From: Hemicordylus capensis
Taxonomy: Eukaryota > Chordata > Lepidosauria > Squamata > Cordylidae
DNA length: 64,000 bases
NCBI RefSeq assembly: GCF_027244095.1
Contig: NC_069659.1
Span: 349,780,750 to 349,844,749 of the forward strand
Direction: 5' to 3'
Below are positions 42,609 to 52,974 of this stretch, piece after piece. Below the pieces are notes generated by a model that was not told where the DNA came from, did no database searches, and saw only the letters and a program-made list of their open reading frames with translations. The stretch's first letter is position 1. Each line of letters opens with the position of its first letter. The translations under genes were made by a program, and so were the position numbers.

Positions 42609-43509
42609 TCATGGATTTAAGGGGGAATCTGGGGGCATGTCCTTCACTTTAACCATCAACTCATAAGGTAGTTGTGTGAAAAATTGATCCAGACCAATCA
42701 GTTGAATCATTTTCTCTACTGTGTCCACTTTGGCACCCTCAACCCATTTCTTCAAATATTGATTCAACTGGGAACCAAATTCTATATAGGTTTTGCCAGC
42801 TTTGGGCTGTAGAGTTCTGAATTTTTTTCTGAAGTAATCTTGTCCCATCCTAAAACCCTTAAATACTGCATCTTTGAACACCTCATAAGAACCAGCATTC
42901 TCCTCAGGAATGTCATTGTATAATTCAGCTAATTCTTCTTTAACTAAGCTGGGAATAATTTTCATAAATTCCTCTTAACTGACTTCTCACCTTTTGGCAG
43001 CTTTTTCAAAAGACATTGTTGTACCCCAACAAAGGGAGGTTCTTTTCTGGATCAGTAGCCAAACACATCACCAGTCGAGAAGGGTTTAAAAGGCTTTATT
43101 TTTCTCTATAGTAACAAAGGTCTTGGCAGCTATTGCTCAAACCCAAGACCCCGATCATTTACAAGCATGACATATTTATAGCCTAGGAGATGGTGCATAG
43201 GTACTGCCCCTTTCCTTTGTCTGGACTTTCTGTAAATTTCCAGCTAACTTCTGTGCATGTATTCTTTTAGGTAAATACCTCATCACCTTATCTAGTCTCT
43301 CCTGGCCCTCCTTGGCACAGAAAAGCAACTCCTTATAAGGAATCCCCTAGGCCCCCCTTACACAGACAGAATATATGAAAGGTAACATGGCTTCGGTCTG
43401 GTTCAGGCCTACACCAACATGAGCAAAATATAAGCGTCTGAATCCTGGTCAAAGTGAGAAAAATCCTTAGGAATAACCTTTTACTTTTGATGACCTTTAA
43501 TTTGTAACA
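42609..43509 (-). mobile_element. Gypsy-type LTR and SCAN-like gag fragment, in block D
   Basis: Counterpart of 5488-6226. The minus-strand LTR spans about 43,509-43,017 and is longer than in A by about 160 bp. It is followed by the same SCAN-like gag peptide. A truncated fossil without pol. Confidence 0.6.
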
Positions 43510-43760
43510 TTTTGAGGCGGGTCTCACGATCAGTGAGACCCACCTTAAGTGGGTTTGTGGGGAGACGATCACCAGATAGCAACTGCTGGCTCCATCACGG
43601 AGCTGGCGGGCGCTGCGGGGATCGGGGGCTGCATGGCCCCCGGAAGTTCCAGGATGTCCCGTGCAAGTACGCGGGGCATCCTGGAGAGACCCTCGAGCCC
43701 CAATGGCTGCTTGCAGCCTCATGGTCGGGGGTCTCCTCATGTGTTGCCGCAGCACAGAGA

Positions 43761-44157
43761 TGATGTATGGCAAATTAGATACAGAAGTGCGTAGCCTGAC
43801 AAAATGCCAGCCTGCTAACTAGTTTCAAGGATTAGCTTTATAGGAAGTCCCTGTCAGCAATTACAAATGCTGTTTGAAAACTTTCCCTTCCCTTAGAGTC
43901 AGAGCAACCTGCAAGTGTTGGAGGAGAAAGATAACGCAGAGGCAGATAAGGCAGAGATCTTTGGTTAGTCATGATGACGAATTTGCTGTAAAGCCGAACA
44001 ACATGTTTTTCTGAAGAACGTTCTGAGAGTATAAATGTATGCTCTCTGTAATGGGTCCTTTGTCCTGCTTAGAGCAGTACCTCTGCTACTTAAGAGCATA
44101 ATAAAGCTTTGATCATAAAATCTCTCGACTGGGCTAATTATTGGGCTCCATCTGCCC
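43761..44157 (+). mobile_element. Solo LTR, right-truncated copy
   Basis: Starts TGATGTATGG after GAGA like the copy at 6478-6928, and stops at TCTGCCC where LINE DNA begins. The right 45 bp and the second target duplication are missing. Confidence 0.7.
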
Positions 44158-45155
44158 TTGAAGGCTTTGAGATTTTTCCTAATTGCTGTTTTGCCAACAC
44201 CATCTTGGAGCCTCTAATTTCAAAGCCTCTCAGGAAAACACCAGAGCAGTCGAATGAACAAGGGCATCGCAATTATGTTGAGACGGTACCTCATGTCCCG
44301 AAACCACTTTCACCTATGGAATTTCACTCAGTTGACTCCCTCTTCATGCAGTTCACAGAGGATATCAATGGTACAACCAACGAATCGAATCCTCTGGTAA
44401 TTAGCATTTCCTCAATGACAGAAGAGCTGACTGTTGCAAGTAACCAGCCTACCTGAAGGAAGTCTGAGGAGAAGTTAGATAAAAAGGTAGATTTTCTCTC
44501 CTCCTCACCAAGTAAGACTAGTAACTACATGCCCTTTTCACAGGGCCAGATGGGGGTGGACCTGCAGCATGAGCTGGAACTAATTAAGACAGATCTCCCA
44601 CTTTTGGCACACCTTGCAGAAGCATTTAACCAGCCAGATATTTCCCCTAAGAAAGATCGGTGGTTTAATTTACTGGCTGATCCGCACTTTGCAGCTGCTA
44701 TGCCACTTTTGAAGTCAGGACAAGATTGCCCTAACACCCCAGATTCTTCAACTAAAAGCAACTCCTTGGAATCCCAAGTTGCTACGATGAACACAAATAC
44801 CCTTATTGTTCCAATACAAACTCCAGTTCCTCATATAGATTTCAATCCAACGGTCCCGCAGGAAAAGCAAGAGATATCCTCCCTAGAAACAGGCCAAGAA
44901 ACATTGACCCAGGTTATTCCCGGGGCAGAGAGGCCCCATCCACTCATTGAAGGGAGGCTGACCAGCACGGGCTTGTTCTGGTATCCTGGAACATGGGGGG
45001 CTGGGAAGCTAGATCCAAGGATCCTTCATGTTTGAGTTTTCTGGACAGTTTTGACATCACATTGATGCAAGAAACCTGGGCACTCTCTGACCCAGTACTT
45101 AACGGCTTTTACATATTTTCTTTACTGGCTTCCAAGAGCAAGAAAAAGGGCAGAC
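44158..45155 (+). mobile_element. LINE fragment, copy 1 (end of ORF1, start of ORF2)
   Basis: Matches 52,097-53,094 over 998 bp with about a dozen to fifteen base differences and no length change. It encodes the C-terminal half of ORF1 and the first part of the APE endonuclease (MQETWALSDPVLNGFYIF). It is cut sharply at both sides, by the solo LTR on the left and the Ngaro element on the right. No further LINE sequence follows beyond the Ngaro. Both copies carry the same in-frame TGA in ORF1. Confidence 0.85.
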
Positions 45156-45638
45156 AAATAGTTTATTGTGCCCAGACCCAGGCCCAAGAAGACACAGAGA
45201 CATTTGTAGTGGGAGAAATGAGCCACGTTTATTAAATTAACATCAAACATGGCGGACTGTAAGGTGATGAATCACCTAAATGAAAACAGTGCGGGCACCT
45301 AGGCCTGGGCTAGGATTCCTTCATCCTACCCATAAGCCAAAAGGGGCGACACACCCTGGCTCAGGAAAGAGGCAGGTACATCCCACCTAGTTCCTTCACA
45401 GCCAACCACCCCCTATGTGAGAGGGGATCTGGGCAGCTTAGGATCTTTACCCACCCCGGACCGCACAGCCCAAAGGTTGGTCAAGTCCCAAAGCAGGTTT
45501 CTTGGCAATCAAAGTCTTCCCGTGCCGCACAGGCCACAAGGAAGCGATTGACCAATCCACCTTAAAATACCCAAGGGTGCTCACCGATAAACTATACCAA
45601 CTTACCAAAGCCCGCACTGTTCCTGCCACTAAGGAAGG

Positions 45639-46352
45639 TTAGCCCACGCTTGACCTTCCTACCCCACGCCAGCCCAGACTTTCAGCAGTAGCCCCCTGGA
45701 TGTTGCGAAGATACAGGTCGCAACCTTTTTCAGAAAGATGAACCCCATCGGGGCGAAAAAGTTCTGGAAAGCGAGCGGCCAGATCTGGCTCCCGCAAAAC
45801 AGACACCCCAAGAGCCATGACCTTCTTCCCAATGGCCGCTGAAACTTCCCTACGCGCTTTCTCCAAGTTCAAGCTGGATCGAGCCCCTCGCCAAACTCTG
45901 CGCTGAAGCCAATTGATCCAAATTATCCGCACCCCAGGAACCCACCTGCATAACGTCGCCAAATCCGAGGAGGTTTGCTGAAAGATGGCCAGACCAGTCC
46001 GCTGGCCCAAATCATTCTCCCCCAGGTGCAAAACTAAAATGTCAGGAGAGGGAAACCTATCTAAATGGTCCCTTAAAGCAGGTAGCAACTGGCTCCAGAG
46101 CATGCCGCGCATGCCCAGCCAATAAACAGAAGCACGGCCCCCAAGTCCCAACTGGGAACCCCAGTGGGAGGTGCTGGCCCGTTTAAATGCCCCAAAGACC
46201 AGCGAATGGCAAAACAGCAGGACTCGGACAGGGACCGCCGCCCCACCAGCACCTGCAAACACAAAATAACAGGTCAGCATTGGAACAAAAATGTCCGCTG
46301 TCAGCGCACGTAACGCCTGACCGCCACGGACCTCCACCGACCTATTTTCCAC
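45639..46352 (-). CDS. Ngaro SGNH-hydrolase-like protein
   Basis: 237 residues. VRVLLFCHSLVFGAFKRAS lies at the block I position. ILVLHLGENDLGQRTGLA holds the GxND block. FRPDGVHLSEKGCDLYL holds the C-terminal DxxH. This accessory esterase-like domain is characteristic of Ngaro elements; its role in the life cycle is unknown. Its start overlaps the end of the recombinase frame by about 50 bp. Confidence 0.8.
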   Translation of the reverse strand: MENRSVEVRGGQALRALTADIFVPMLTCYFVFAGAGGAAVPVRVLLFCHSLVFGAFKRASTSHWGSQLGLGGRASVYWLGMRGMLWSQLLPALRDHLDRFPSPDILVLHLGENDLGQRTGLAIFQQTSSDLATLCRWVPGVRIIWINWLQRRVWRGARSSLNLEKARREVSAAIGKKVMALGVSVLREPDLAARFPELFRPDGVHLSEKGCDLYLRNIQGATAESLGWRGVGRSSVG

Positions 46353-47086
46353 ACATCAGTCTCCCTCAACCCCATACGGATAGCGGTAGTAGCTGCCCCA
46401 GTGAAGAAAGAATGCAAAGTCAGCCCTTGGATAGGCACCCCTGCGACCCACAGGGCCCGCCGTAACACTGCAAGGAACTGATACTGTGTGAGGGGGGACT
46501 GGTTCTCGTGTGAAAAGAGGCACCCGTCTGAAAAAGGACCTAATGCCACGTAATGCCTCAGGGCCGTAACTGGGCACACACCCGAATCCCGAGCTTCGGC
46601 CAGGCGCACCGCCTGTCCCCTACCCCTTTGATCAGTTTTAGAGCGGTGAAGCAGCAAAGAAACTTCGCCTGCCCTGAAGGATAGATCAGAAAATTGCAAA
46701 CACGACTCTCTGGGAGAGGTCGCGTTGCGGGGAAGCAATTCCCCAGGGCAGAAAGCCCCGAAGAAGGCAACTAAGATCACCGCCCGGAAAAGGACCACCT
46801 CCCAGTGACTAGCACAGCACCCGTCTAGGCAGATCAAAGTGGAAGCAACCAACTCCAAAGTAAATGGGCGCCTAGTATCCTTAGACCTGGGGTCGCCCCT
46901 AGCCCATCCCTCTAACATGCGCCGAACCTGTGGGTCGGATGTAGCATCACCAACCCCCTTAACCTGTGCCTCGAAGGCCAATGCGGCCAAATAGCCAGCC
47001 AAGGTAGACGTCGCCCTACCCGCCCTACGAAGGAAAACCAAAAACTGTTGAATTTGTTCCACAGGGACAGGCCAAACCTCTACCAA
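46301..47086 (-). CDS. Ngaro tyrosine recombinase
   Basis: 261 residues with an N-terminal SAM-like region (FLVFLRRAGRATSTLAGYLA) and a catalytic domain. That domain includes LLLHRSKTDQRGRGQAV, LTLHSFFTGAATTAIRMGL and WKIGRWRSVAVRRYVR, with the C-terminal Tyr at the active-site position. In this class it replaces a DDE integrase and inserts the element by site-specific-like recombination. It lies 4 bp after the RT frame. Confidence 0.85.
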   Translation of the reverse strand: MVEVWPVPVEQIQQFLVFLRRAGRATSTLAGYLAALAFEAQVKGVGDATSDPQVRRMLEGWARGDPRSKDTRRPFTLELVASTLICLDGCCASHWEVVLFRAVILVAFFGAFCPGELLPRNATSPRESCLQFSDLSFRAGEVSLLLHRSKTDQRGRGQAVRLAEARDSGVCPVTALRHYVALGPFSDGCLFSHENQSPLTQYQFLAVLRRALWVAGVPIQGLTLHSFFTGAATTAIRMGLRETDVWKIGRWRSVAVRRYVR

Positions 47087-47090
47087 ACCT

Positions 47091-48326
47091 TCAGCCTGTC
47101 AGGACCTCCTCAGCCCATATGTGTACAGCAACAACAATGGGAAAAAGCTCGAGGAAGGTCAAATCGCGAACCATCCCCTGCTCGACCCACTCACTAGGCC
47201 ACCTGGCAGCACACCAGCGACCCCGAAAATAAACCCCGAAGCCTATTCCACCCGCAGCATCGGAGTGAACCTGAAGGTCTGCCTCCAAAAGCCTCTCACT
47301 GCGCCAAAAAGCCACCCCATTGAAATCAAGCAAAAAGGCCTCCCAAAGAGCCAAGTCAGCCCGAACCCCTTCGGCAATCCTCACCCTATAATGGGGAGCC
47401 CTAAGACCTACCGTCAAGTCACACAGCCGGCGCAAAAAGGCCCGGCCATGGGCAACAACCTTACACGTGAAGTTAAGGTGGCCCCAAACAACTTGCAATT
47501 CCCGCAGAGTGGCCTTACGTGATCGCCCAAGGGATCTAACTAAAGCTAGAAGGTCCCCAGGTTTACTAAGGGGTAACCTGGAGCAACCGGACACCGTGTC
47601 CAGTTCTATCCCCAGGAACGATAAGCAGGTGACCGGTCCCTCGGTCTTATCCTGCGCCAGAGGAACACCAAGCTGGGCAGCTAGCTCAATAAAAGAGCGC
47701 AGCAGGTAATGACACTCCCCAGAATTGCCTTTGCCTACAAAAAGAAAGTCGTCTAAAAAATGCACTGTGCCCAAAAGACCGGCCTTTCGCCTGACTGCCC
47801 ATTCAAGAAATGTGCTAAAAGCCTCAAAGGCAGCACAAGAAATAGAGCAACCCATAGGCAAGGCCCTGTCAAAGTAAAACTGGCCAGCAAAGGCGAAGCC
47901 CATCAGCTCAAAATCATCTGGATGGACAGGAAGCAGGCGGAAGGCCGCTTCTATGTCACATTTAGCCAACAGTGCCCCAGGGCCCCTGCCCCTAACCACT
48001 GTAACAGCCTGATCAAAGGAAGTGTATCTAACCGAGCAAAGACTATCAGGAATGCCATCGTTTACCGATGACCCCCTAGGGTAAGAGAGATGATGGATCA
48101 ATCTAAACTCACCCGGTACCTTTTTTGGGACCACACCCAGCGGCGGGACTCTCAGGCCGGGGAAAGGGAGGCTATCAGACGGCCCCATCACCCTGCCCGC
48201 AGCCACTTCTTTGCTGATCTTTTTAATGACTACATCCTCTTTCCCAACTACAGACTTCAGATTGTGAGGGCTACTGAGACCCCCTCCGGGCCGAGGAAGG
48301 GATCCTAAAACCCTCTCTAAAACCAC
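47091..48326 (-). CDS. Ngaro reverse transcriptase-RNase H
   Basis: 411 residues. RT motifs include FRLIHHLSYPRGSSVNDGIP, ALLAKCDIEAAFRLLPVHPD, FYFDRALPMGCSISCAAFEA and the catalytic HFLDDFLFVG. The C-terminal part (ADLQVHSDAAGGIGFGVYFR) opens the RNase H domain. The pattern is that of DIRS-like RTs. The frame is open throughout. Confidence 0.9.
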   Translation of the reverse strand: MVLERVLGSLPRPGGGLSSPHNLKSVVGKEDVVIKKISKEVAAGRVMGPSDSLPFPGLRVPPLGVVPKKVPGEFRLIHHLSYPRGSSVNDGIPDSLCSVRYTSFDQAVTVVRGRGPGALLAKCDIEAAFRLLPVHPDDFELMGFAFAGQFYFDRALPMGCSISCAAFEAFSTFLEWAVRRKAGLLGTVHFLDDFLFVGKGNSGECHYLLRSFIELAAQLGVPLAQDKTEGPVTCLSFLGIELDTVSGCSRLPLSKPGDLLALVRSLGRSRKATLRELQVVWGHLNFTCKVVAHGRAFLRRLCDLTVGLRAPHYRVRIAEGVRADLALWEAFLLDFNGVAFWRSERLLEADLQVHSDAAGGIGFGVYFRGRWCAARWPSEWVEQGMVRDLTFLELFPIVVAVHIWAEEVLTG

Positions 48327-48400
48327 ACAACAAATACGAGGCAGCTGATTGGTCCGGGTAGTCCACCAAAAGCTGCTTCAGCACCCCAAGCTTAATGGGA

Positions 48401-49891
48401 CTAGGTCCCTTTACCCGCAGAGGGTGCGGGAGGGGCACCCTTCTTATTGTCTGCCTGCTTGGACTTGAACCCAACCCCCCCGAACTTAGCCCTAGGGCAG
48501 GAGCTGCTCGGGTGCCTGGCCCCACAGACCCCACACATGTGCTTGAAATGGCAGGGGGATCGGGAGCACTTGCCCTTGGAATTATACTCCCAACAGACGA
48601 GGTGGGGTTGAACCCACTGCTGGCCCATACCAGCCGGAGTCGAAGACCCCACCGCCCGAGATAGCAGATGCCCACTATCCGACCTATCCCCATCTACAAG
48701 TCGGGCTGGCGACATGGTGACCAACCATAACTCCTGTAAAGGAGCATCCCAAGGTAACATGGGATCCAGGGCAGCCCTCATTCTAAAACTTTCATCGTAA
48801 CGGATCCAAGAAGATCCGGCGAAGTCGGAGACAGCCCTGTGGATGATGTCCATGTACTTCAACAGAGAAGGACCCCGGGCAGGCTGGGCCTGGACTATCA
48901 CCCCCATGTAAATCGTGAAGCCGGACAGCCAGTTGTTCCAGGTCTTTTCTACTGGCTTCCTTTTAGTGGCCACATGTTCTTTACATGATTCGCCCTCCTT
49001 GTGCTTGACCTCAGGTTCCCTGAACAGCAAGCTAAAAATATCCACGTATCCCCCTTTAAGAATTTTCTCTTTAGTGGACGGGAGTAGGTGGCCGCCCAGA
49101 GGAAGACCCATGCCTCCATAGGGGGCATGCTGTGGAGAGGGTAAGACCCCCATCGGGTAATAGCCTGGCGAACCACCTGCCTCAGATATGGGAGCGGGAT
49201 AAGACCCAGGAATAGTAAGTGTTCCAGCGGCGGGACGGTTGCCCAGCCAAACTTGTTCAGCAGCACCCTGCAGACCCCCTATCACCCCAGGAAAAGGAAT
49301 TGATGCACCCTGACCCCAGGTTTGTGCGTATGGGGACCATAAAGAAACTGGACCCCAGGCACCCATGGCAGGCATCGGCCAGGGAATGTAAGGCCACTGG
49401 CCGGTGACGCTGGGTGGTGTAGGTGTTGCAGGCTCACCCGGGGCCAGAGGAGTAGCAGGATCCAGCGGTGGCTGATCAACCGGTCCAACGGGCGGTAAAG
49501 ATGGCGAAGGCGCCTCCGGGAGCGGAACCTCAGGTGCAGGAAGCGGCAAAACAGGCGCAGCCGGATCTGGTCTGGCTGGATTGAGACCACTTTCAAGCGC
49601 AGCCAGCCTGTTAGAAAGAGAGGTTAGCAACTGGTGCTTCACAGACCCCCTAGTCCTCCTAGGAACCTTAGGGGGTGGCACCCCACCTCCTCCCGAGGGG
49701 CCAGCCCCCTTATCAGAAGGGGTGGCCTTCGCCTTTTCTAAAGCCTCCATTCTGCCAATTAACCCGCGAATAAGCGTCATTTCCTCCTCCTCCTCCTCTG
49801 AAGAAGACTGTGGAGGGGCAGGCCGTTTGGGCTGTCTAATAGGCCACCCCCCTTTCTTGCCCTTAGCCTTTCCTGGCATACTGCCCAACAA
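48401..49891 (-). CDS. Ngaro gag-like protein
   Basis: 496 residues. A basic N-terminus (MPGKAKGKKGG), an acidic serine run (SSSEEEEEE), a long Pro-rich region, and a C-terminal zinc-knuckle-like cluster (CWEYNSKGKCSRSPCHFKHM then CGVCGARH). Structural protein of the element; open throughout. The downstream RT starts 75 bp later. Confidence 0.75.
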   Translation of the reverse strand: MLGSMPGKAKGKKGGWPIRQPKRPAPPQSSSEEEEEEMTLIRGLIGRMEALEKAKATPSDKGAGPSGGGGVPPPKVPRRTRGSVKHQLLTSLSNRLAALESGLNPARPDPAAPVLPLPAPEVPLPEAPSPSLPPVGPVDQPPLDPATPLAPGEPATPTPPSVTGQWPYIPWPMPAMGAWGPVSLWSPYAQTWGQGASIPFPGVIGGLQGAAEQVWLGNRPAAGTLTIPGSYPAPISEAGGSPGYYPMGVLPSPQHAPYGGMGLPLGGHLLPSTKEKILKGGYVDIFSLLFREPEVKHKEGESCKEHVATKRKPVEKTWNNWLSGFTIYMGVIVQAQPARGPSLLKYMDIIHRAVSDFAGSSWIRYDESFRMRAALDPMLPWDAPLQELWLVTMSPARLVDGDRSDSGHLLSRAVGSSTPAGMGQQWVQPHLVCWEYNSKGKCSRSPCHFKHMCGVCGARHPSSSCPRAKFGGVGFKSKQADNKKGAPPAPSAGKGT

Positions 49892-50685
49892 CCGGGACCC
49901 TTAGTTAGGAAAGAAACCAGGCCCCTTCAAAGCAACTGCAAAGTATTGATTATTATTTGCTTATTATTTATTTATTTATTTATTTCTGTATTTATTTAGC
50001 AATATTCCTCTTATTGCTATCTCTAGGTAGAAGGCCAACCACAAAGAAAAGCCAAGCCCCAACACACCACTAATTGCCACCATTCAACCCCCGGTGGTGC
50101 AGGAGGTCCAGCACTTCTCCACTCCCCAAATCACGCTACCCCCAAGAGCCCCCAGGAGCAGCAAGGAGTATCCCCAGGACCCCAACACAGCAGCCCACCC
50201 CCAAGCCGAAACTACACCCCACAAACCAAGGGGCCAATGCCCCGTTGTATGGACGCCGCGACGAGGGAGATCCAAGCCGCCGTTTGAGGAGAAACGCCGC
50301 CGCGCTCCGCCCGGGCCCGAACGAGAGACCCCCGAACAGCAGGGAACCTATGTCACCAACGACGGACAAACCGCCGACTCAGCACCTCGCCCACTTTTGG
50401 GCGCACCCGCCCCACCAGGCCTCCCAGGAAGGAGCTCAGCAACGAGCTCCTTCCTCCTCAGAAGCTAAAAACGCTCTGCGACGCCGAGCGGGAAGCCGCT
50501 CGGTGGGGAACTGAAGCTCTGCCCCCACAGGCCGATCAGCCAATCAGGCTGCTTCCTGGGCCTGCTTACCGGGGCTGGGACAAACACCCTCCCACTTGCA
50601 CGAGGCAAGGGGAGGGGGAATCTGCAAAGATTGAAATAAACAAAAGCAATGTCATTCGTTGCTCACGTCATCCATAACAGGAACA

Positions 50686-50692
50686 TATAAAA
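50686..50692 (+). promoter_or_regulatory. TATA box of the CYP2-type exon
   Basis: TATAAAA 117 bp before the exon 1 ATG, in sequence shared with the upstream parts of the dead copies. The Ngaro element ends only about 20 bp upstream, so the distal promoter has been displaced. Confidence 0.5.
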
Positions 50693-50808
50693 AGATGTGG
50701 AACAGTTAGTGGTGGCAATATCTTTGACAAAAGACACCAGAGAGAGCACATTCAGCAAACTCAGATGCACTAGACAAGTACAAAGACAGTGAAAGAGAAG
50801 GCAGGAAA

Positions 50809-50979
50809 ATGCTGTGGATACGGGCATTTCTGATTGCTCTGTTGGTATGCCTCCTGACTCTGCATTTCCTGAAACAGCTCTGGACACACAGACGATACCC
50901 TCCTGGACCTCTCCCACTTCCTGTCATTGGAGGCCTATGGCGAACTGGGTTTGGAATTTCTCAAAATACCGCTATCAAG
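50809..50979 (+). CDS. CYP2-type cytochrome P450, exon 1 (open copy)
   Basis: ATG 50,809 in GGAAAATGCTG. The 57 codons encode a hydrophobic signal anchor (MLWIRAFLIALLVCLLTLHF), a short basic turn and the Pro-rich hinge (RRYPPGPLPLPVIGG) that directs folding of microsomal CYP2 enzymes. It ends in phase 0 at AAG|GTACTG, a usable GT donor. Unlike the two copies in the inverted repeat, it has no stop. The rest of the enzyme, including the heme-binding Cys region, is not found before 64,000, and the following intron is filled by a LINE and other repeats. It may be a live gene's first exon or a detached relic. Confidence 0.7.
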
Positions 50980-51650
50980 GTACTGTTTTCTACTCAATCA
51001 GTTGCCTAATAAGAGGATTAGTGAAGAGAACTGTGAGCTATTCCAATGATAATTGTAGATAATAAATCATTAGGACATGTGATATGTACTCCGAGGCATC
51101 CTGCCTTTGAGGCTGGAGGTGGCCTATATCCCTCCGACTAGTAGCCCTTGATAGACCTCTCCTCCATGAAGTTATCCAAACCCCTCTTAAAGCCAACCAA
51201 AAGAACAGATAGTTTTATAAGTGTTATGTATTCTGTCATAAATGTAATTATATGTTGATATGACTCATGCTTGGTGGGAAAACACACATAAACTGGGACC
51301 TTTAAATTCAGGGCTAAATGCTGAAATTGGGGCAGATTTATACAAGGGAGGAAAGACAAGTTTCCTGTAAGTAATAGCACATTTGCTTGGAAATATATAT
51401 TAAAAACTTCACAGCAATCAGAAGGGAAATTAGCAATACAGAAACTCGATGAGTGACAAATGTCCAGCTTACAACCAACCATACTTACAAATAAAGCTCC
51501 AAAACATATCACATTAAGGGAGTCTCCAACTTACAAACGCCAACCCACACATATAGACAATTCATTGCTCTTGTGAACTATATGTGTTCTGAGTTATGAA
51601 CATCCAACTTGCAAACAAACTTTTGGAACATCCAACTTGCAAACAAACTT
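50980..51650 (+). other. P450 intron 1 DNA with an inverted CR1 3' fragment and an unassigned repeat
   Basis: 50,980-51,085 and about 51,250-51,445 match 15,129-15,500 in the right arm. 51,088-51,201 is an inverted CR1 end (CTCCATGAAGTTATCCAAAC, CCCTCTTAAAGCC). 51,445-51,650 is a separate repeat with CCAACTTGCAAACAAAC duplicated. No exon is seen. Confidence 0.55.
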
Positions 51651-52974
51651 TTTGGAAGCGGTATTCGATAGACACTCTCAACTAGAGAGGAAAGTGGATA
51701 CTGTTAAGATGCTTTTGCATGATTTATCTAAAGGGCAGACTAAGAGGGGGAGGCCCGATAACGATATTAGTGGGGATAAGAAGCGCGGCTATGGCTGTGG
51801 TACTCACCAGACCTATTACAACTCCAATGTGATTCCAGGAGGAAGCTGCTCAGTTAACAGAACATTGCAACCAAACCGCATCTCCCTTGTAGTTTACCTG
51901 AATAGGGCAAACTACAATAAGTGGTATAATTTCTATTCTATCAGATGTTCTCTAAGTCAGCTCTTGAATTGCAGTTTGAGAGATGTTGACCTTAAACGCT
52001 TTGAGAGGCTACCATCTAACCATTTCCAAAGTAGGCTTATGCTAGACTTCTATTCGCCCTGGATCCCGAATAGGATTCTACAAAGGAAATCTTGGCTTGA
52101 AGGCTTTGAGATTTTTCCTAATCGCTGTTTTGCCAACACCATCTTGGAGCCTCTAATTTCAAAGCCTCTCAGGAAAACACCAGAGCAGTCGAATGAACAA
52201 GGGCATCGCAATTATGTTGAGACGGTACCTCATGTCCCGAAACCACTTTCGCCTATGGAATTTCACTCAGTTGACTCCCTCTTCATGCAGTTCACAGAGG
52301 ATATCAATGGTACAACCAACGAATCGAATCCTCTGGTAATTAGCACTTCCTCAATGACAGAAGAGCTGACTGTTGCAAGTAACCAGCCTACCTGAAGGAA
52401 GTCTGAGGAGAAGTTAGATAAAAAGGTAGATTTTCTCTCCTCCTCACCAAGTAAGACTAGTAACTACATGCCCTTTTCACAGGGCCAGATGGGGGTGGAC
52501 CTGCAGCATGAGCTGGAACTAATTAAGACAGATCTCCCACTTTTGGCACACCTTGCAGAAGCATTTAACCAGCCAGAAATTTCCCCTAAGAAAGATCGGT
52601 GGTTTAATTTACTGGCTGATCCGCACTTTGCAGCTGCTATGCCACTTTTGAAGTCAGGACAAGATTGCCCTAACACCCCAGATTCTTCAACTAAAAGCAC
52701 CTCCTTGGAATCCCAAGTTGCTACGATGAACACAAATACCCTTATTGTTCCAATACAAACTCCAGCTCCTCATATAGATTTCAATCCAACGTTCCCGCAG
52801 GAAAAGCAAGAGATCCCCTCCCTAGTAACAGGCCAAGAAACATTGACCCAGGTTATTCCCGGGGCAGAGAGGCCCCATCCACTCATTGAAGGGAGGCTGA
52901 CCAGCACGGGCTTGTTCTGGTATCCTGGAACGTGGGGGGCTGGGAAGCTAGATCCAAGGATCCTTCATGTTTGA
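51651..52974 (+). pseudogene. LINE ORF1 (5'-truncated, one in-frame stop)
   Basis: A single frame runs from FLEAVFDRHSQLERKVDTVK to the TGA at 52,972-52,974, with one internal TGA at 52,393-52,395. The N-terminal segment (HSQLERKVDTVKMLLHDLSK) looks like a coiled coil, as expected of an RNA-binding ORF1. A short basic patch (KRGRPDNDISGDKKRG) follows. Its end overlaps the ORF2 frame by about 40 bp. The internal TGA also occurs in copy 1, so it predates the separation of the two copies. Confidence 0.7.

Larger units (their letters stand above)
38021..44157 (+). repeat. Duplicated block D (composite of nested repeats)
   Basis: Begins TGTGATGAATGATCATGCGG right after the Polinton terminus, as copy B does at 11,666. 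It runs colinear with block A but contains the 193-bp segment shared with B, a 2.2-kb hAT insertion and a longer LTR. It ends inside a solo LTR at 44,157, where LINE sequence starts. Parts: foldback element 38,929-39,224; hAT 39,910-42,134; SINE 42,221-42,489; Gypsy-type gag plus LTR 42,609-43,509; solo LTR 43,761-44,157. Confidence 0.8.
45156..50665 (-). mobile_element. Ngaro-type tyrosine-recombinase retrotransposon, nearly whole
   Basis: Minus-strand order is gag, RT-RNase H, tyrosine recombinase, SGNH hydrolase, the Ngaro arrangement. All four frames are long and open, so this is a young copy that looks nearly whole. The 3' side has AATAAA-like signals (CACAATAAACTATTTG) and the 5' side is GC-rich. 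The exact right boundary, near 50,640-50,675, and the split direct repeats were not resolved. An ATTT microsatellite lies near 49,965. Confidence 0.85.
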
